Assembly (NCBI RefSeq): GCF_000237925.1
Contig: NW_017386011.1
Span: 496,001 to 560,000, forward strand
DNA length: 64,000 bases
Origin: Schistosoma mansoni
Lineage: Eukaryota; Platyhelminthes; Trematoda; Strigeidida; Schistosomatidae
Direction: 5' to 3'
Of the stretch, positions 37,530 through 50,300 are shown in pieces; the stretch's first letter is position 1; each line of letters opens with the position of its first letter. The translations under genes were made by a program, and so were the position numbers. Below the pieces are notes generated by a model. It worked only from the letters and a program-made list of their open reading frames with translations, was not told the origin of the DNA and did no database searches.

Positions 37530-39470
37530 TATACGTAACGTAGAACCTGGCACTTCTATAAACCGGTTCAAGCCGCCGCACCTCAGTGGACAAGCGATAT
37601 GAAATTACCGGAGCTCATTCTGATATACTAACAGTAGTAGTGGTAAAAGAAAAGCATGAAGCATCAGAGATACGGTTGAAATACGAAGTTATGATAAGCG
37701 ATATAAATACGGGAAATAAGAACTTTCGAACTGAATGATGATAGGAGGGCACGTGTGTCAATGTGAATGACTTATCCATGACAAATAGTCTCTTCACTGC
37801 TTACAATAGTTGCATAGGACCAAACCAGGTAGTCTACACCTACTGGCATAACTCTGTCCCACAGTCTGTCCCCATGGTCCGATGTCACACTAAGGCTTGA
37901 CCACCCATAGCCTTATTCCAACCCCCCACACCCGTCATTGTGCGTCGAAATAGGCAGTGGGTTTCGTCAGAAAACGTGTCTTGAAGCAAAATTTTGTGTT
38001 TGGAGGGAGAGGAATGCGTACTAAATCTGCTCCGTTTGTTGCCTATGGTGACCAAATGACATCTTTCCGTTGTTTTCGCTAAACAGAACCATTTCATCTG
38101 CGTATTCGGAGTCCTGGTAGATCAATTCCTGAGATGTTGGATGATAAATGTGGTACCTCTAAAAGCATGTCAACGGTAAACTTGAATTAAGATGAAAAAC
38201 ATTGACAAGTCTGAAGAACAGCGCTTGAATTCGTCAAGTCCAATGACATTCTAAGATAAGCTCTGACTCGTTAGTAGTGTTCGAGTAGAGCATGTACAAG
38301 GTTAGTGAACTTTCTTATGCTTTTTAATGACAGGAACCCACGTAAAACCTGTCGATCTAAGTAGTTAAACGTCTTCAGGTCGGTAAATACGGGTATGGCT
38401 GGTAGGCGGTGGGTATGTCTACGTTCCAGGACCTGAGAAAGGGCAAATATTTAGTCTGGATTTTGAAGTCTAAAACCGACTTGTTTTTCGCGAATTCGCT
38501 ATTTATAAGCGCTGAGTTATCATTGAGGCTAATATTTTAGATACAATTAGTTAAACTAATTCCTCTGTGGTTAGTTCAATGGGATTTTTGTCCGGTAAAC
38601 TGAGACGATGAAGACTAGTTGAATGGGATTACATTTAGTTTCATGGTTTTAGTTAGTATCTCAGTCTATCTGCTAAAACTAGGCATCCGTCTCCAAAAGT
38701 TAGTAAATCGTGAACCAGTGGTTTCTCGGTTGTGACGTGTTATGGTTTTCTCAACTTCTTGCTGCGTGAATGGGCAGACGATGTCCAGACCAGGTTGTTT
38801 AGTAACAGTAAGCACCAGGAAGGTAGTTGGTGACCTTCAAGCTGTCCTTCAATGTTCTGCCCATAGTTTGAGTCTTTTAGGTCGGGCGGATCATTCCCAT
38901 AAACAGACTTTCTAGTTGTTCTTGAAATACACTGCCGAAATACTTGTCGTTGTTTTTCAGCGCCCAGTAAGATCCAGACGAACACGTGCTTGCACTGGGG
39001 CATAATGGAAACTGAGATATGTACTTCAGAATAGACGGGACTCCTCTATCACCGATTGCTGATGGAAGTGAAGCTTATTTAGGTCTGTAGTTGAGTCGGT
39101 TTTGAGGGTCACCGTGTTAGTCGATGTCTTTCCTTACTCTAAAAGTTGTTGCTTGACAAGAATCAACTTGTCTATGGATAATTGCTACAGAAGGTTGCTG
39201 TTCTCTGTTCGTTGAGTTGGGACATTGTAAGACCTACCCGGGCATCTTTCACCTTGGTTTAAACTATCTACTTGGGTGCTAAAATCTCCTGCTACAATTA
39301 CGACTTGTGGGGGCTTAGCGTTTTGTCGTAAAAGAGGAAACTTTCTGTAAAACTCATCCTTTAGTTCATTTAGAATGCTGTTTACCTATTTGTATCTATC
39401 ACTGAACACAGATGCTTCCTAAGAACCTTATGGTTTTTGACATAAGAGACTTTAAAATGTCTAACTACTT
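37530..39470 (-). mobile_element. Old RTE-clade LINE remnant
   Basis: Endonuclease trace at 39360-39230 (VVIVAGDFSTQV), RT pieces at 39000-38270, an FADD-like motif near 38095 (ADEMVLF-like), thumb (NTKFCFKT) and C-terminus (GWNKAMGGQALVWH) near 38090-37860. The 3' UTR at 37600-37530 resembles that of the 44755-45500 copy. Many frame changes. Confidence 0.6.
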
Positions 39471-39889
39471 GACAGGAAACAAATTACTCTGACATTGACA
39501 GGTACAGAAACACCGATTAAAGTGTAAAGATTATAATAACAGCAAGTCTATGATCAAGAAACACTAGAAAGCTAATTCTGTTCACACAAATACCATTCAA
39601 TAATACCTGTACAAGAAAATAGAGTCAGGGCTATTTGTCATAATTTTCCTAATCACAACAAATTTCCAGTTTGAATACGGGTTCGTTTAGAAGAACTAAC
39701 AATAAATCTAGCAACTCAACCAACTATTCAAGGTGATTCTAACGAACTATTGTATTAATAATATTATTTCTTTTTGTAATAAAATGCGAAAGATTCAGGA
39801 CTGGGTATGCCTACTACACAAGGATACAAACACAAAATAACACAAATAGTTGTTAGCTTAAATTCACTTAGTATTATTTTTCACAGTTG

Positions 39890-39972
39890 AAATCATGAGT
39901 CAATTGAAGCTAGACCACCATCGAAAACCTGGAAGCACTGGACGGCCGTTTCGTCCTATTATGGGACTCCTT
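39890..39972 (-). mobile_element. Partial hammerhead SINE, family 2
   Basis: The tail and 3' half of the ribozyme remain (GGAGTCCCATAATAGGACGAAAC ends at 39948 on this strand, shown here split: GGAGTCCC, ATAATAGGACGAAAC, GGCCGTCCAGTGC). The 5' stem I strand is lost. Confidence 0.7.
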
Positions 39973-40299
39973 ACCTTTGGACACCAACAAGGTGTGTTCA
40001 TGGACTTTCTTTTCCGAGAATATTCGATTTGCGACCGCCACAGACCAAATGGCGTGATTTGCCCTAACATAAATAACTCCTAGATACACAACAAAGGGAA
40101 ATAGCAAATGTGCATGAGAAATTGGGAATTCATATAATGGCTAATAACCGGTTATGAATTTTTAGGCTTTTGAAAACAGTTGATTTGCTGAAAATTTAAT
40201 AAATCTTAGGTCCTTTTATTATGTGACGATGTAAAATAATTTTTAAGTTATGGTATATAGAAAAAGGATTAGTTACATTGATATATTAAAAAAAAAAAN

Positions 40300-40498
40300 N
40301 NNNNNNNNNNNNNNNNNNNNNNNNNNNNNNNNNNNNNNNNNNNNNNNNNNNNNNNNNNNNNNNNNNNNNNNNNNNNNNNNNNNNNNNNNNNNNNNNNNNN
40401 NNNNNNNNNNNNNNNNNNNNNNNNNNNNNNNNNNNNNNNNNNNNNNNNNNNNNNNNNNNNNNNNNNNNNNNNNNNNNNNNNNNNNNNNNNNNNNNNNN
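40300..40498. other. Assembly gap (N run)
   Basis: 199 N, preceded by a poly-A stretch and followed directly by a hammerhead SINE copy. A repeat-caused gap is likely. Confidence 0.95.
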
Positions 40499-40590
40499 AG
40501 TTGATGTTCACTCTCAGATTCGAACCCAGTACCTTTCGCTTCAAACGCCATCGCATTATCCACTCAGCTACTGAGTCATGATAGCCACTA
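40499..40590 (-). mobile_element. Hammerhead SINE family 1, tRNA-like head, inverted relative to the next copy
   Basis: On the minus strand: TAGCTGAGTGGATAATGCG (A box) and GGGTTCGAATCTG (B box) with tRNA-like spacing. It meets a plus-strand piece near 40590, head to head. Confidence 0.7.
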
Positions 40591-40730
40591 GCTTGTGCAA
40601 TGGAGTGAAGTCCCAGAGTGAACACCAACTCTGAGATGCAGGTACATCCGGCTGACGAGTCCCAAATAGGACGAAATGCGCGTCAAACTGGATTCCACTG
40701 CTAACCACTATCCATCTTTGCTTACCATAG
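40591..40730 (+). mobile_element. Hammerhead SINE family 1, ribozyme half
   Basis: Plus-strand 3' part of the SINE with the ribozyme at 40646-40693 and the tail CTATCCATCTTTGCTTACCAT, shared with 47575-47700. Confidence 0.75.
40646..40693 (+). ncRNA. Hammerhead ribozyme, type I (Sm-alpha-like)
   Basis: ATCCGG, CTGACGA, GTCC-CAAATA-GGAC (stem II), GAAA, a very short stem III (TGCGCG) and the cleavage triplet GTC (40682-40684), then AAACTGGAT. The distal part of stem I pairs (ATCC with GGAT). Two extra A next to the cleavage site, compared with the known Sm-alpha ribozyme, may weaken cleavage. Confidence 0.8.
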
Positions 40731-40989
40731 TTGTTAGCTTAGTTAAAATTAAGTTCCTTCTGTACACATAAGAACAGCACAAGTCATCTTCAGAATGTTA
40801 TCTGAAGCAATCTGAATAATGTCACTATACACTATAATAATAATCTGTACAATACTGAGTGAATAAATAGTTCTATGTGGAATGGATAAATAATTCGGAA
40901 GGTGGAAGGAATAGACAAGAAGTTAAGGAATATATAGTTGTAAATTAGTAGAAGTAACCACTTAGGATAAAAGAATGGAGATGAAGGAA

Positions 40990-40995
40990 TTTATT
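40990..40995 (-). terminator. Candidate polyadenylation signal of the flippase gene
   Basis: AATAAA on the minus strand about 125 nt after the stop codon at 41118. Supported by position only. Confidence 0.35.
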
Positions 40996-41117
40996 TACAA
41001 TAGGCGGATATTTCATACAGATTAGAAGTGTTAAAGTAAGAAACTGAATCCAGTTAGTTCTAATAAACAAAGAGGCACAAAGGTTTTATAAAAAAAAGTC
41101 TATTGATTTAATAATTT

Positions 41118-41308
41118 TTAAAATTTGTTAACTTCTTTCTGACATTGATAAGTGGACGGATATTCTTTTGGATCTAATTCGAAAGGGAAACGTCCATCTT
41201 GATATAATGGTGGTCTATGTCCAGATGAATATCGAGCTGAAGGATATGTAGAGTATTGTTGTGGTGTTTGTTTTTGACATTTTGATCCTCTACTCCTATG
41301 ACCAATAG
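41118..41308 (-). CDS. Flippase last exon
   Basis: Acceptor TTTCACAG at 41309. 62 residues rich in Gln, Tyr and Pro, stop TAA at 41118. Confidence 0.85.
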
Positions 41309-44300
41309 CTGTGAAAGTGAAGAAATGTGTGAAATCAGGATTCATGATACAGATACAGTGTCCAATTTTTAATGAATACAAAAGAGTCTTACCATTAAAT
41401 CAACTGGAAAATCCAAATAATATGCACACGAGCTCCAGTATCCTGAAGGAACGAATGACGTATGAATCAATCGTTGGTCACCGGTTACCATGGGACTGCA
41501 TCTCCTTAAAATGCTCCACTGCCTTGTGGACTAGACCTTCAGGTCAAAGGCTCGGGGTGTGTGGCCCCCTAAGAAAACCACCTGCTTCATTTTGGGCACC
41601 TGGGCACTATCACAGCCCTCACACAAATCAAATGAGATTTGTGAGGCGCATATTCATCTGGTGCCTCCTTGTATCAATATTTATGTATTTAGATAAAATA
41701 AAATAAATAAATAATATGAAGCTTCGAATTATGGACTGACCTTAGCTAGATAATGACTGAGTTAGGCACGGAACCTGAGAGTTCTGGGTTCGACCTGTGG
41801 TGCGGTCTTAAATGTACACATCTAGTGTAGCGAAAAAAAACTTGGTGCGGATAACCAATAAATTGATTAATACAACATCATAGAATGTTTTCGTAAAATA
41901 CAATTATTCTCTGTTTGCATTTCTGTTCTCTTCAATTCGATCTTGTCAACCTTTTACTGTCAGGCATTCGACTTCCGATTGGTGCTACATATTAGTTATG
42001 TAGTCAGACATAGGTAACATATACCATAGTAGGAGTCTTATACTACAATGAAATAGATGTCCAGTGATTCTTAGTTTCCAATGGTTGTTTAATTAAAATC
42101 AATCTGTGATGTCAACTATAAAATTCCACAACACCATAAAACTTCGTTTTCAATCATCATAAACGATGTATCGAAGGTGCACTTAATAGTTAGAGTAGTT
42201 TAGCCACATATTTCACATGAATTAACAGAATACATTGTTCCCTGTAAGGTGGTAGTGTTAAGTTATGATGCAAAAGTATCAAAAAAGTATGCATAAAAAA
42301 GAAATTTATGAGCTCAATAGTTTGAGAGAAGACTAGTTTCTTGTTTATAACACAATACTATTCAGCTACAAAGTTGAAATCCGCTTATTTTATTTTATTT
42401 AAATACATAAATATTGGTACAAGGAAGCACTAGATACATATGCGCCTCACAAATCTCATTTGATTTGTGTGAGGACTGTGATACTGCCCAGGTGCCCAAA
42501 TCGAAGCAGGTGGTTTTCCTAGGGAGCCACACCCGGAGGCCGTTGACATAAAGGTCTGATCCACAAGGCAGTGGAGCATCTTAAGGAGATGCAGTCCCAT
42601 GGTAGCCGGTGACCAACGATTGATTCATACGTCATTTGTTCCCTCAGGATACTGGAGCCAGCCCATGTACACCACTGGTTCGGAATCAGGGTATTCCAAC
42701 TCCCCTAGGTGAACTTCCCGTGTCCACCAACCCGATTAAAGCGCCGTACATTCGCTTTTCGTCGTCTTAATTTCTTAAACAACACCCGTGGTGCGAAAAG
42801 GCAGTGAGTAGGACTTCCCTGGCAGAGGCTATATATTCGCTGGCCATGTGAGAGTATTTCGAGAGGGAGAGCGGACTCTCCCCACTGTCGGCCGTACCAG
42901 AGCATTTGGGGGCTAAAACATTTTGTTACCAAGGAATAAATGAATAATTTGATGAAACTAGAAAGTACCTGGAGATTTAATTTCATTGGGTTTCATTAAG
43001 AATCTCATTACAGTGTTTGTTACAAAAACATCTCAGTATAAACATAAGTTGACTACTGTATTTTGAATTGTAAAACTACACATTAAGTAAATGATTTCAA
43101 TGAAAACAGTGTACACTATTATCAATCATATCATATAAAATCTTATCTACTTTATATTCTTACTTGAAAGATCATCATTAATTGAACTATTCAATGCTTG
43201 TATACTATTTGTTATTCTATTATTAGGATTAATTGCTGGCCATAGAGCAGGTATTCTTGATTTCCCAGAATCTTTACCACAACATTCATTATTAGTTTCA
43301 TCATCAAAATTAGTTTTACTCTGATGTTGTATTAATAGTCTATGATTAAATAGTATATTTCCACTAAATGTATGATAATGTCGTTGATGACGTTTCTGGT
43401 GATAACTTTGATCATATTGATTATTTCTATAATCTGTTATGATTTTAGGTATAGTACTAGATCGTTGATGATGATGATGATCAGTTCCAATAGAATGATG
43501 TGGAACTTCTTCTTCTTCAAGATATCCATTAGTAGTAGTAGTAGTAGGAGTAGTAGTAGTAGGTTGTACACCTCTTATGATTTGACTACTAATATTAAGA
43601 ATTTGAGCTAAATGTGTCATTAAATGAATTGGTGTTTCAGTAATTTGAATTAAATTTCTATTCATATCTGAATGAATTGAAGCATGACTTATGGATGATG
43701 TATTATATTCTATTGGATTATTTATTAATTTATTGAAATTAATTTCAGATGTACATGAAGATAAACGATTCATTGTTGGCAGTATAGAAGAAAATCGGCT
43801 TCTCATCATTAATGAATAAGGTACATGTAATAGATATTGATCTAATGGTAAATGTTTACCACGACCTAAACGTTTTGCTAATAAATTACCAATAGTATCC
43901 ATATTTGGATAGAAAGTATTTTTAATTATAATTATAAGTAATCTGTTAAAAGGGAAACAAAAGAATACATAAAAAAGGAATGTATGGGTCGAATGTAATA
44001 TCTAACTACTTAATATAGTTTTATAAGTAATATATATATATATACTCAAAAAACATAGAAATTGAAGAAATAAAAGCCAGTTGGTGAAATGATAATTCGA
44101 TGTATGGAGTAGGTCGTAGTGTAGTGTGGTCTACTTATATCCACATAAGTAGTATATAGTGATGGTCAGACATAGAATGTGTTTTGGCAGAAGATCGATA
44201 AGGAAAGAACAGGAATGAAGCGAGATCCGTATGAAAATGCATGAACAATGAAATCAGAGACGATGGACTGATATTTACAAAAGGAACAGTTAAGATTGAG

Positions 44301-47300
44301 ACAATTGATTGTTATTTTGGAAATTAACTGTTTACACAGTATGGTTATCAGAATTTAGTGAGATAGTCTGCAATTTTGTGCTTAAATACATTCGATTGTT
44401 CCAACTAGTGTTCTGTTCACTACAGTAGGACTAACATTCAATGCTGCAAGATTAGATTATTTTTCTTCGGCGATTCAGTAATGAGTTCAAGAAATAAAGA
44501 TAAACCACTCAGTTCCTCTGGATCTATGAATATTTTCCATTACAGCTGCTCCTATGAAGCCAATTATATTGGGGATACAGCTAAGTAGTTACACTACCAA
44601 ACTTCTGAGCATCACCTTACATAGTTGACTGAAGGATAAAATGAATATTTTAATGATTACACTACCATGTTTAGATATCAGCAACTGATGATAGACTATT
44701 ATATTGAATAAATCATTAAAAATATAGTTGTACAGGTTAAGTAGATGATACCGTCAGTCAGCTACAACGTAGGACCAGGCAAACATATGCATCGGTCCAA
44801 GTTGCCATACTTCGTAAGCACAACAAGATGAACACCGGATTCATAGAAATAGTTAATTTAGTGGTGGTAGTATATAAAAGATAGGTTGAATATAAGGATA
44901 TAGTATAGGAAGAAAGAAAGGTATGAAGCAATTTTAATCTCAAGGTTTAAGGGAAGATAAAGAGTGTATACACGTATGCCATTGTGGTCGATTCTGAGCC
45001 TTGTCACATAGAGTCCCCAACCAAGTAGTCTGCATCTACCAACATGGCTCAGACTAGAAGTTAGTGACTTCAAGCACTGATGCCACGTTTTGGTTTGTCC
45101 GCCCCTAACTCTCTTCCAAACATCCCCAATACTAGTCATCATAGAGCGTCGCAGTAATCGGTGTTCAGGCATACGTAACACGTGGCCCAACCATCTCAGT
45201 CGATGGAGATTCATGACCTCATCAACTGATTTACCATCATTCCCTAATACCCTGTGTCTAATTTCACTATTACATACCCGGTGATCCCAGTAGATGCGAG
45301 AAATATTTCTAAGGCATCTGTGGTCAAATACTAGTAGCTTACGAGTATCTTCTACTCTTAATGGTCACGTTTCACAGCTGTAAAGTAGAACAGAGCGAAC
45401 TGCTGTGCAGTATACTCGTCCCTTAATTGATAGACGGATATCTCGTCTTCGCCATAGGTGACGTAAGTTGGCGAAAGCCAAACGAGCTTTTTGAAAATGA
45501 TACCGTCGGAAAACTTTTGTTTGATGAATTATCATTAATTTTTTAGTATTATGTTTTCGGAAGTAGATGATTTAGCTGTAAAGTTTTTACTGCGATACAG
45601 GAGAGTATAAATGACACTTACTTAAAATAGACTGAGTTGACGATGTCAAGAGTGATAATGAAAGCTTTGTAGTTGGGTCATATAGCTCAGTGACGTTTGC
45701 TAGTGTAAGAATAGATTGGAAGTAAGCTAGGACTGATTAAACCGAAACTTGATGTCAGGTTATGTAGTCAGAGATTCTTGATCTGAGCCATATTGGTAGA
45801 TACAAACTACCCGGTTAGGATTGAAGCGATACCTGTGATCAATGATGGGAGAAATATTGAAGAATTGGTAACTCCTTGCTTTCCCTTAGATACTTGATTT
45901 TAAAGCTATTTGATACATTTTATTCCTCGAATTCATTCTTTTTTCTCGGATCATATTATCCATTCCCAATATTTACTCTCACTGATACTACTGATAATTC
46001 TACTACTCTCCTTTTTGTCTCGGTAAACTACTCTAGGTGTACTCATGTGATGCGGCAACTTCAACTGGCTTACATATGTGACAGGTTCTACGTTGACAAT
46101 GACCGACTGACAGCTCGAAGAAAGTAACACTATCAAAAGCATTGATCTAAGCTACAAATCTTCAACATAATGTTTAGGTATAGATATTTGAATAAAATGT
46201 ATTCAGTGCAGATGTCGTTTTACAAAGGAGTAAAATGTTACTGTTATGCGTTCATTTACATCAAATGAGGAATCTTAAAAAATCTATTTAATAGAGAATC
46301 ATTGTTTTGTTGAGGTCAGGGTAACACTTAGAAAATAGAGGAAATATATAATTAACATTGCGTTAATTCACAAAAAAGGTGTTGTAAGCAGAGATGGATG
46401 GTGGTTAGCAGTAGAATCCGAGACGCACATTTCGTCCTAATTAGGAGTCGTCAGCTGGATGTAGTTGCATCTCAGAGTTGAAGTTCACTCCGGGACTCGA
46501 ACCAAATACCATTCGCTTCAAACGCCATCGCGTTATCCACTTAGCTACTGAGTAGTGATAGCCACTGTCTTGTGCATTTCACTCAATCGCACAACCCGAT
46601 GGCCAATACAAATGAATTCAAAATAATTTATTATTCCAGTTATTCATGTACAAATCATTATCACATAATTTTTCAAGTTAGATCATTTAGATTCTACTGT
46701 ACTAAATTCGGACCCTCACTTAATCTGAAATTTTAGTCAACACAGTATGTATCATTCCATATTTCGATCTAAGTTATTTCCATTGGAAAATTAAATTTAT
46801 GCTCACGGAAGAATTTAAGGTACATTAAAAAAAGGAATCGTTGAAGTTAGACACTAACACCGTTGAATGCCGACTCAGTGGTCTAAATGTTAAGCGTTCG
46901 CGCGCGAGACAGGTAAGTCCTTGGTTAAAATCCAGTGAGCGGGATCGGGGATGCGCATTGATGAGGAGCCACGTACTAGGACGAAACAACCGTCCAATGC
47001 TTCCAGGTTCTCAATGGGGGTCTAGCTTTAATTAACTCATGCTTTCAACTATTAAATAAAAGAAATATTTAATCAATATATTCAACAATATTATTTACTT
47101 CACCTGGGTAATAATGCCAAAATAATAGTAACCAATGTTAGTAACCAAAATTTGACATCATTCATTACACGGAAAATAATTCGATAAGGACATTCAGGTG
47201 GAACAACAGTAACAGCAAATGCATGATAGATCATTGTAAATATTAAATATGATAGAATATAACTAACAAAAAAGCTAACTGCATGCAATACAACCTAATA

Positions 47301-50300
47301 ACAAAAAGAAATAAAGAAAAAACTGTGGTTAATTCAAGTGTATACGACACATTTTTCTTCTATATTAAGACAGTCTGTATGGAATAGTACTTCGTACATC
47401 AGTAGTACAGCTTATAATTACTTCTTTTATAAAAGTAAACATTACTTGATCAAATGAGGAGACTAGATAGCCAAATGAGGCCAAATTTCGACCCATTAAC
47501 TAATATGGGATTTACTATTCTTAATCTCATTTAGTATTGTTCGTTTGAATCTTCCCATCGATGTATTAGGACTGGGTTCGAGTCCTAGAGTGAACATCAA
47601 CTCTGAGATGCAGGTACATCCAACTGACGAGTCCCAAATAGGACGAAACGCGCGTCAAACTGGATTTCACTGCTAGTCACTATCCATCTTTGCTTACCAT
47701 GCTTGATCTATTGCCAGCTTATTATATACAGTCTCTTCTACTCACAGCCACTTTTTGATTTGATTATGTATAATAATTACTTTTCATTTTATAGTGTGAT
47801 TTGGTTTGGTATGTCTGTAAATAAACTATATATCTACTTGAAATATAATGTAGTGGAGGTTAGTTACTGACTTCTAGACTCAAGAGCAAGGTAAAGAGAG
47901 AATCTATAGATTCGTGGGCCAGTAGGGGCTTAGCGATTGACTCAAGGTCACTACTGATCATTGAACACCAAGTCATAGAAACTAGGATTCTGATTGGTGG
48001 CTTAGCTAGAGGTCGTTAAGCCATAACAACATAAGATCTAAAAAGTTACTCATCAGATTCAGTGTCAGTTAATGTGAAACTGTGGGTGAAGGTCTAATGC
48101 TGGTTTACAAATCAGTAGGATATATCAACAACGTTATTGAAAGGTCTATTGTCTTTAAATAGCGATTAAATACTTCACATCTAGCTCATTTACCTCAAGA
48201 TTGAATTAGTTTGTTTAGACGAAGTGTTCACCTGATGTCTTACAAGTGTCAAGTCTTAATCAAGTCTGAAGCGGCTATAAAGACTTATGATATGTTTTCA
48301 ATTGCTTTGTAAATGCTTTGAAACTATCTGTATGGAAGTAGTGGTTTATACTCCTTGCATCAGAATTAGACTAAAGTAAAGTGTGACTTGAGAATACTGT
48401 TCAATGTTTGAATTTAAACTAAACTAATTTGAAAAATATCCTAGAGAATCGATACTGTTTCCAAGATTTTATTTTGCTGATAGGGTAGCGCAGTAGAGTA
48501 ATGATAAGGAAGTAACCTAGCTAGGTTCAAGTTGTATTTTTTTTCTCGGACTAAAGAAAAAGGTCGATAAAACTTTATACACCATGGAACGGAATAACCG
48601 ACTGAACGCATTCCTAACACATTTAATTAGATGATCATTTGAAGTTTGAGAATGGTCTTAACGAACTAACACCTACTGGAGAGCCTATTAAATTACTAGA
48701 AACACTGGATAAACATTTCATCCTAGTTTGGACACTAGAGTAGTTCACAATAAGGACCTGCTTTGTAACCTTCATATTATATTTGATTAACTTCTGGTTA
48801 TATAGCAAGTCATGTTGTTCGGATATTTTGTATATTAATACCAGTTTTAGTTTCTTGAAACATGCATGTAATAGGTTGACCAGTGGTTATAACTTTTGTA
48901 TCGTTTGAATATCGAATCAGTTAGGCGAAATAAAAAATTTTCAAGTTGTACCATTATTCTATGCTTAAATGAGAAACAAGTAATCAGATAAAATGCATGT
49001 ATTTTCATAGTTGAAATCATGAGTTAATTGAAGCTAGACCACCATGGAAAACCTAGAATGCACTGGACAACCGCTTCGTCCTATTGTGGGACTCCTCATT
49101 ATATGCTTACTAGTGACTGGCTCCATGAGATATTTCCTGGAGTTCAAACTACGTCTGTTGTGAGATATCAAGTCACTGAAGACAATTGATGAACGGTTAC
49201 TCAAACTTCGTGGATTGGTTGAAGTTAGACATTAACACCATCGGATGTTGGCTCAGTGGTCTAGTGGTTAAGCGTTCTGGCTCGAGACTGGTAGGTTCTG
49301 GGTTCCGATCTCGAGAGGCGAAATCGTGGATGCGCACGGCTGAGGAGTCCCACAATAGAATGAAACGGCCGTCCAGTTCTTCCAGGTTTCCCTTGGTCGT
49401 CTAGCTTCAATTGACTCATGATTTCAACTATGAAAATACTGAAATCTCCACAAAAACCCCTTTTGAAAATGCATGTACTTTACAAAGAATATTGTTCAAA
49501 CGGATGGAAGTTATTTTTAAAACAAACAAACAATCAATTACCATTGTTCTAGTGATTATTAATGAATGAAATAATGTGCATAGAATTGTTGCATTTGTTT
49601 GAAATAAACCAAATTCCCATAAACCAATATTATCATCAGAATAAGTAAAATAGGATAGAAAGAATACTATTAAACTTTGCCATAATGCATCGAAAATATT
49701 CATCCAAAATAACCATGGACGATAAGCCTAACAAAAAGAATTAATATTAAAAAAGAAAAGAAAAAGCTAATTGAAAATAAATAAAACGAGAAAATTTAAG
49801 CTTAGGTTTTAATAACTTGGTTACTCTTGTTAACCCTCGTGGAGGAGCAAAGACTGCCGACAAGGACTCTCCAACCTACTTTATCTTGGGTTCTCATTTC
49901 CAGTTGTTTTCCAGGAGTTTCTATACAGTTACACTGCTGGTTTCAAGCCCAAGTAAACAAAAAGATTATGCGAACTTTTATCAGCTAGATCTCGTAAGAA
50001 AGAATCCCTCTAAAAAATTGATGACTAGAGCAAACTAATTCAATCTACTAAACTTTACTCTGGGAGTTGAATGGTCTTTCATGTGGAAGAACTATGACTC
50101 TTTTTGATCAAAACCACGAGTCTCTGGAAGCAACGAGACTGTGGTCCGCCTTGAAAATTAGGACGACAATAAGTTTATAGAAGTGGAGTGTTCGAAAAAA
50201 GTTGAAGACCAAAAAAATCATTCAGATAACCCCAGAGATGTGAAAATACAATCTAGAGGTGCTTGGAATAAGTGAAAATCCTTGGAAAAAATATAGAAAT

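Noticed and set aside
43372-43611. Plus-strand open frame rich in Ser and Ile
   Set aside because: Shadow of the flippase exon on the other strand, made by trinucleotide repeats.
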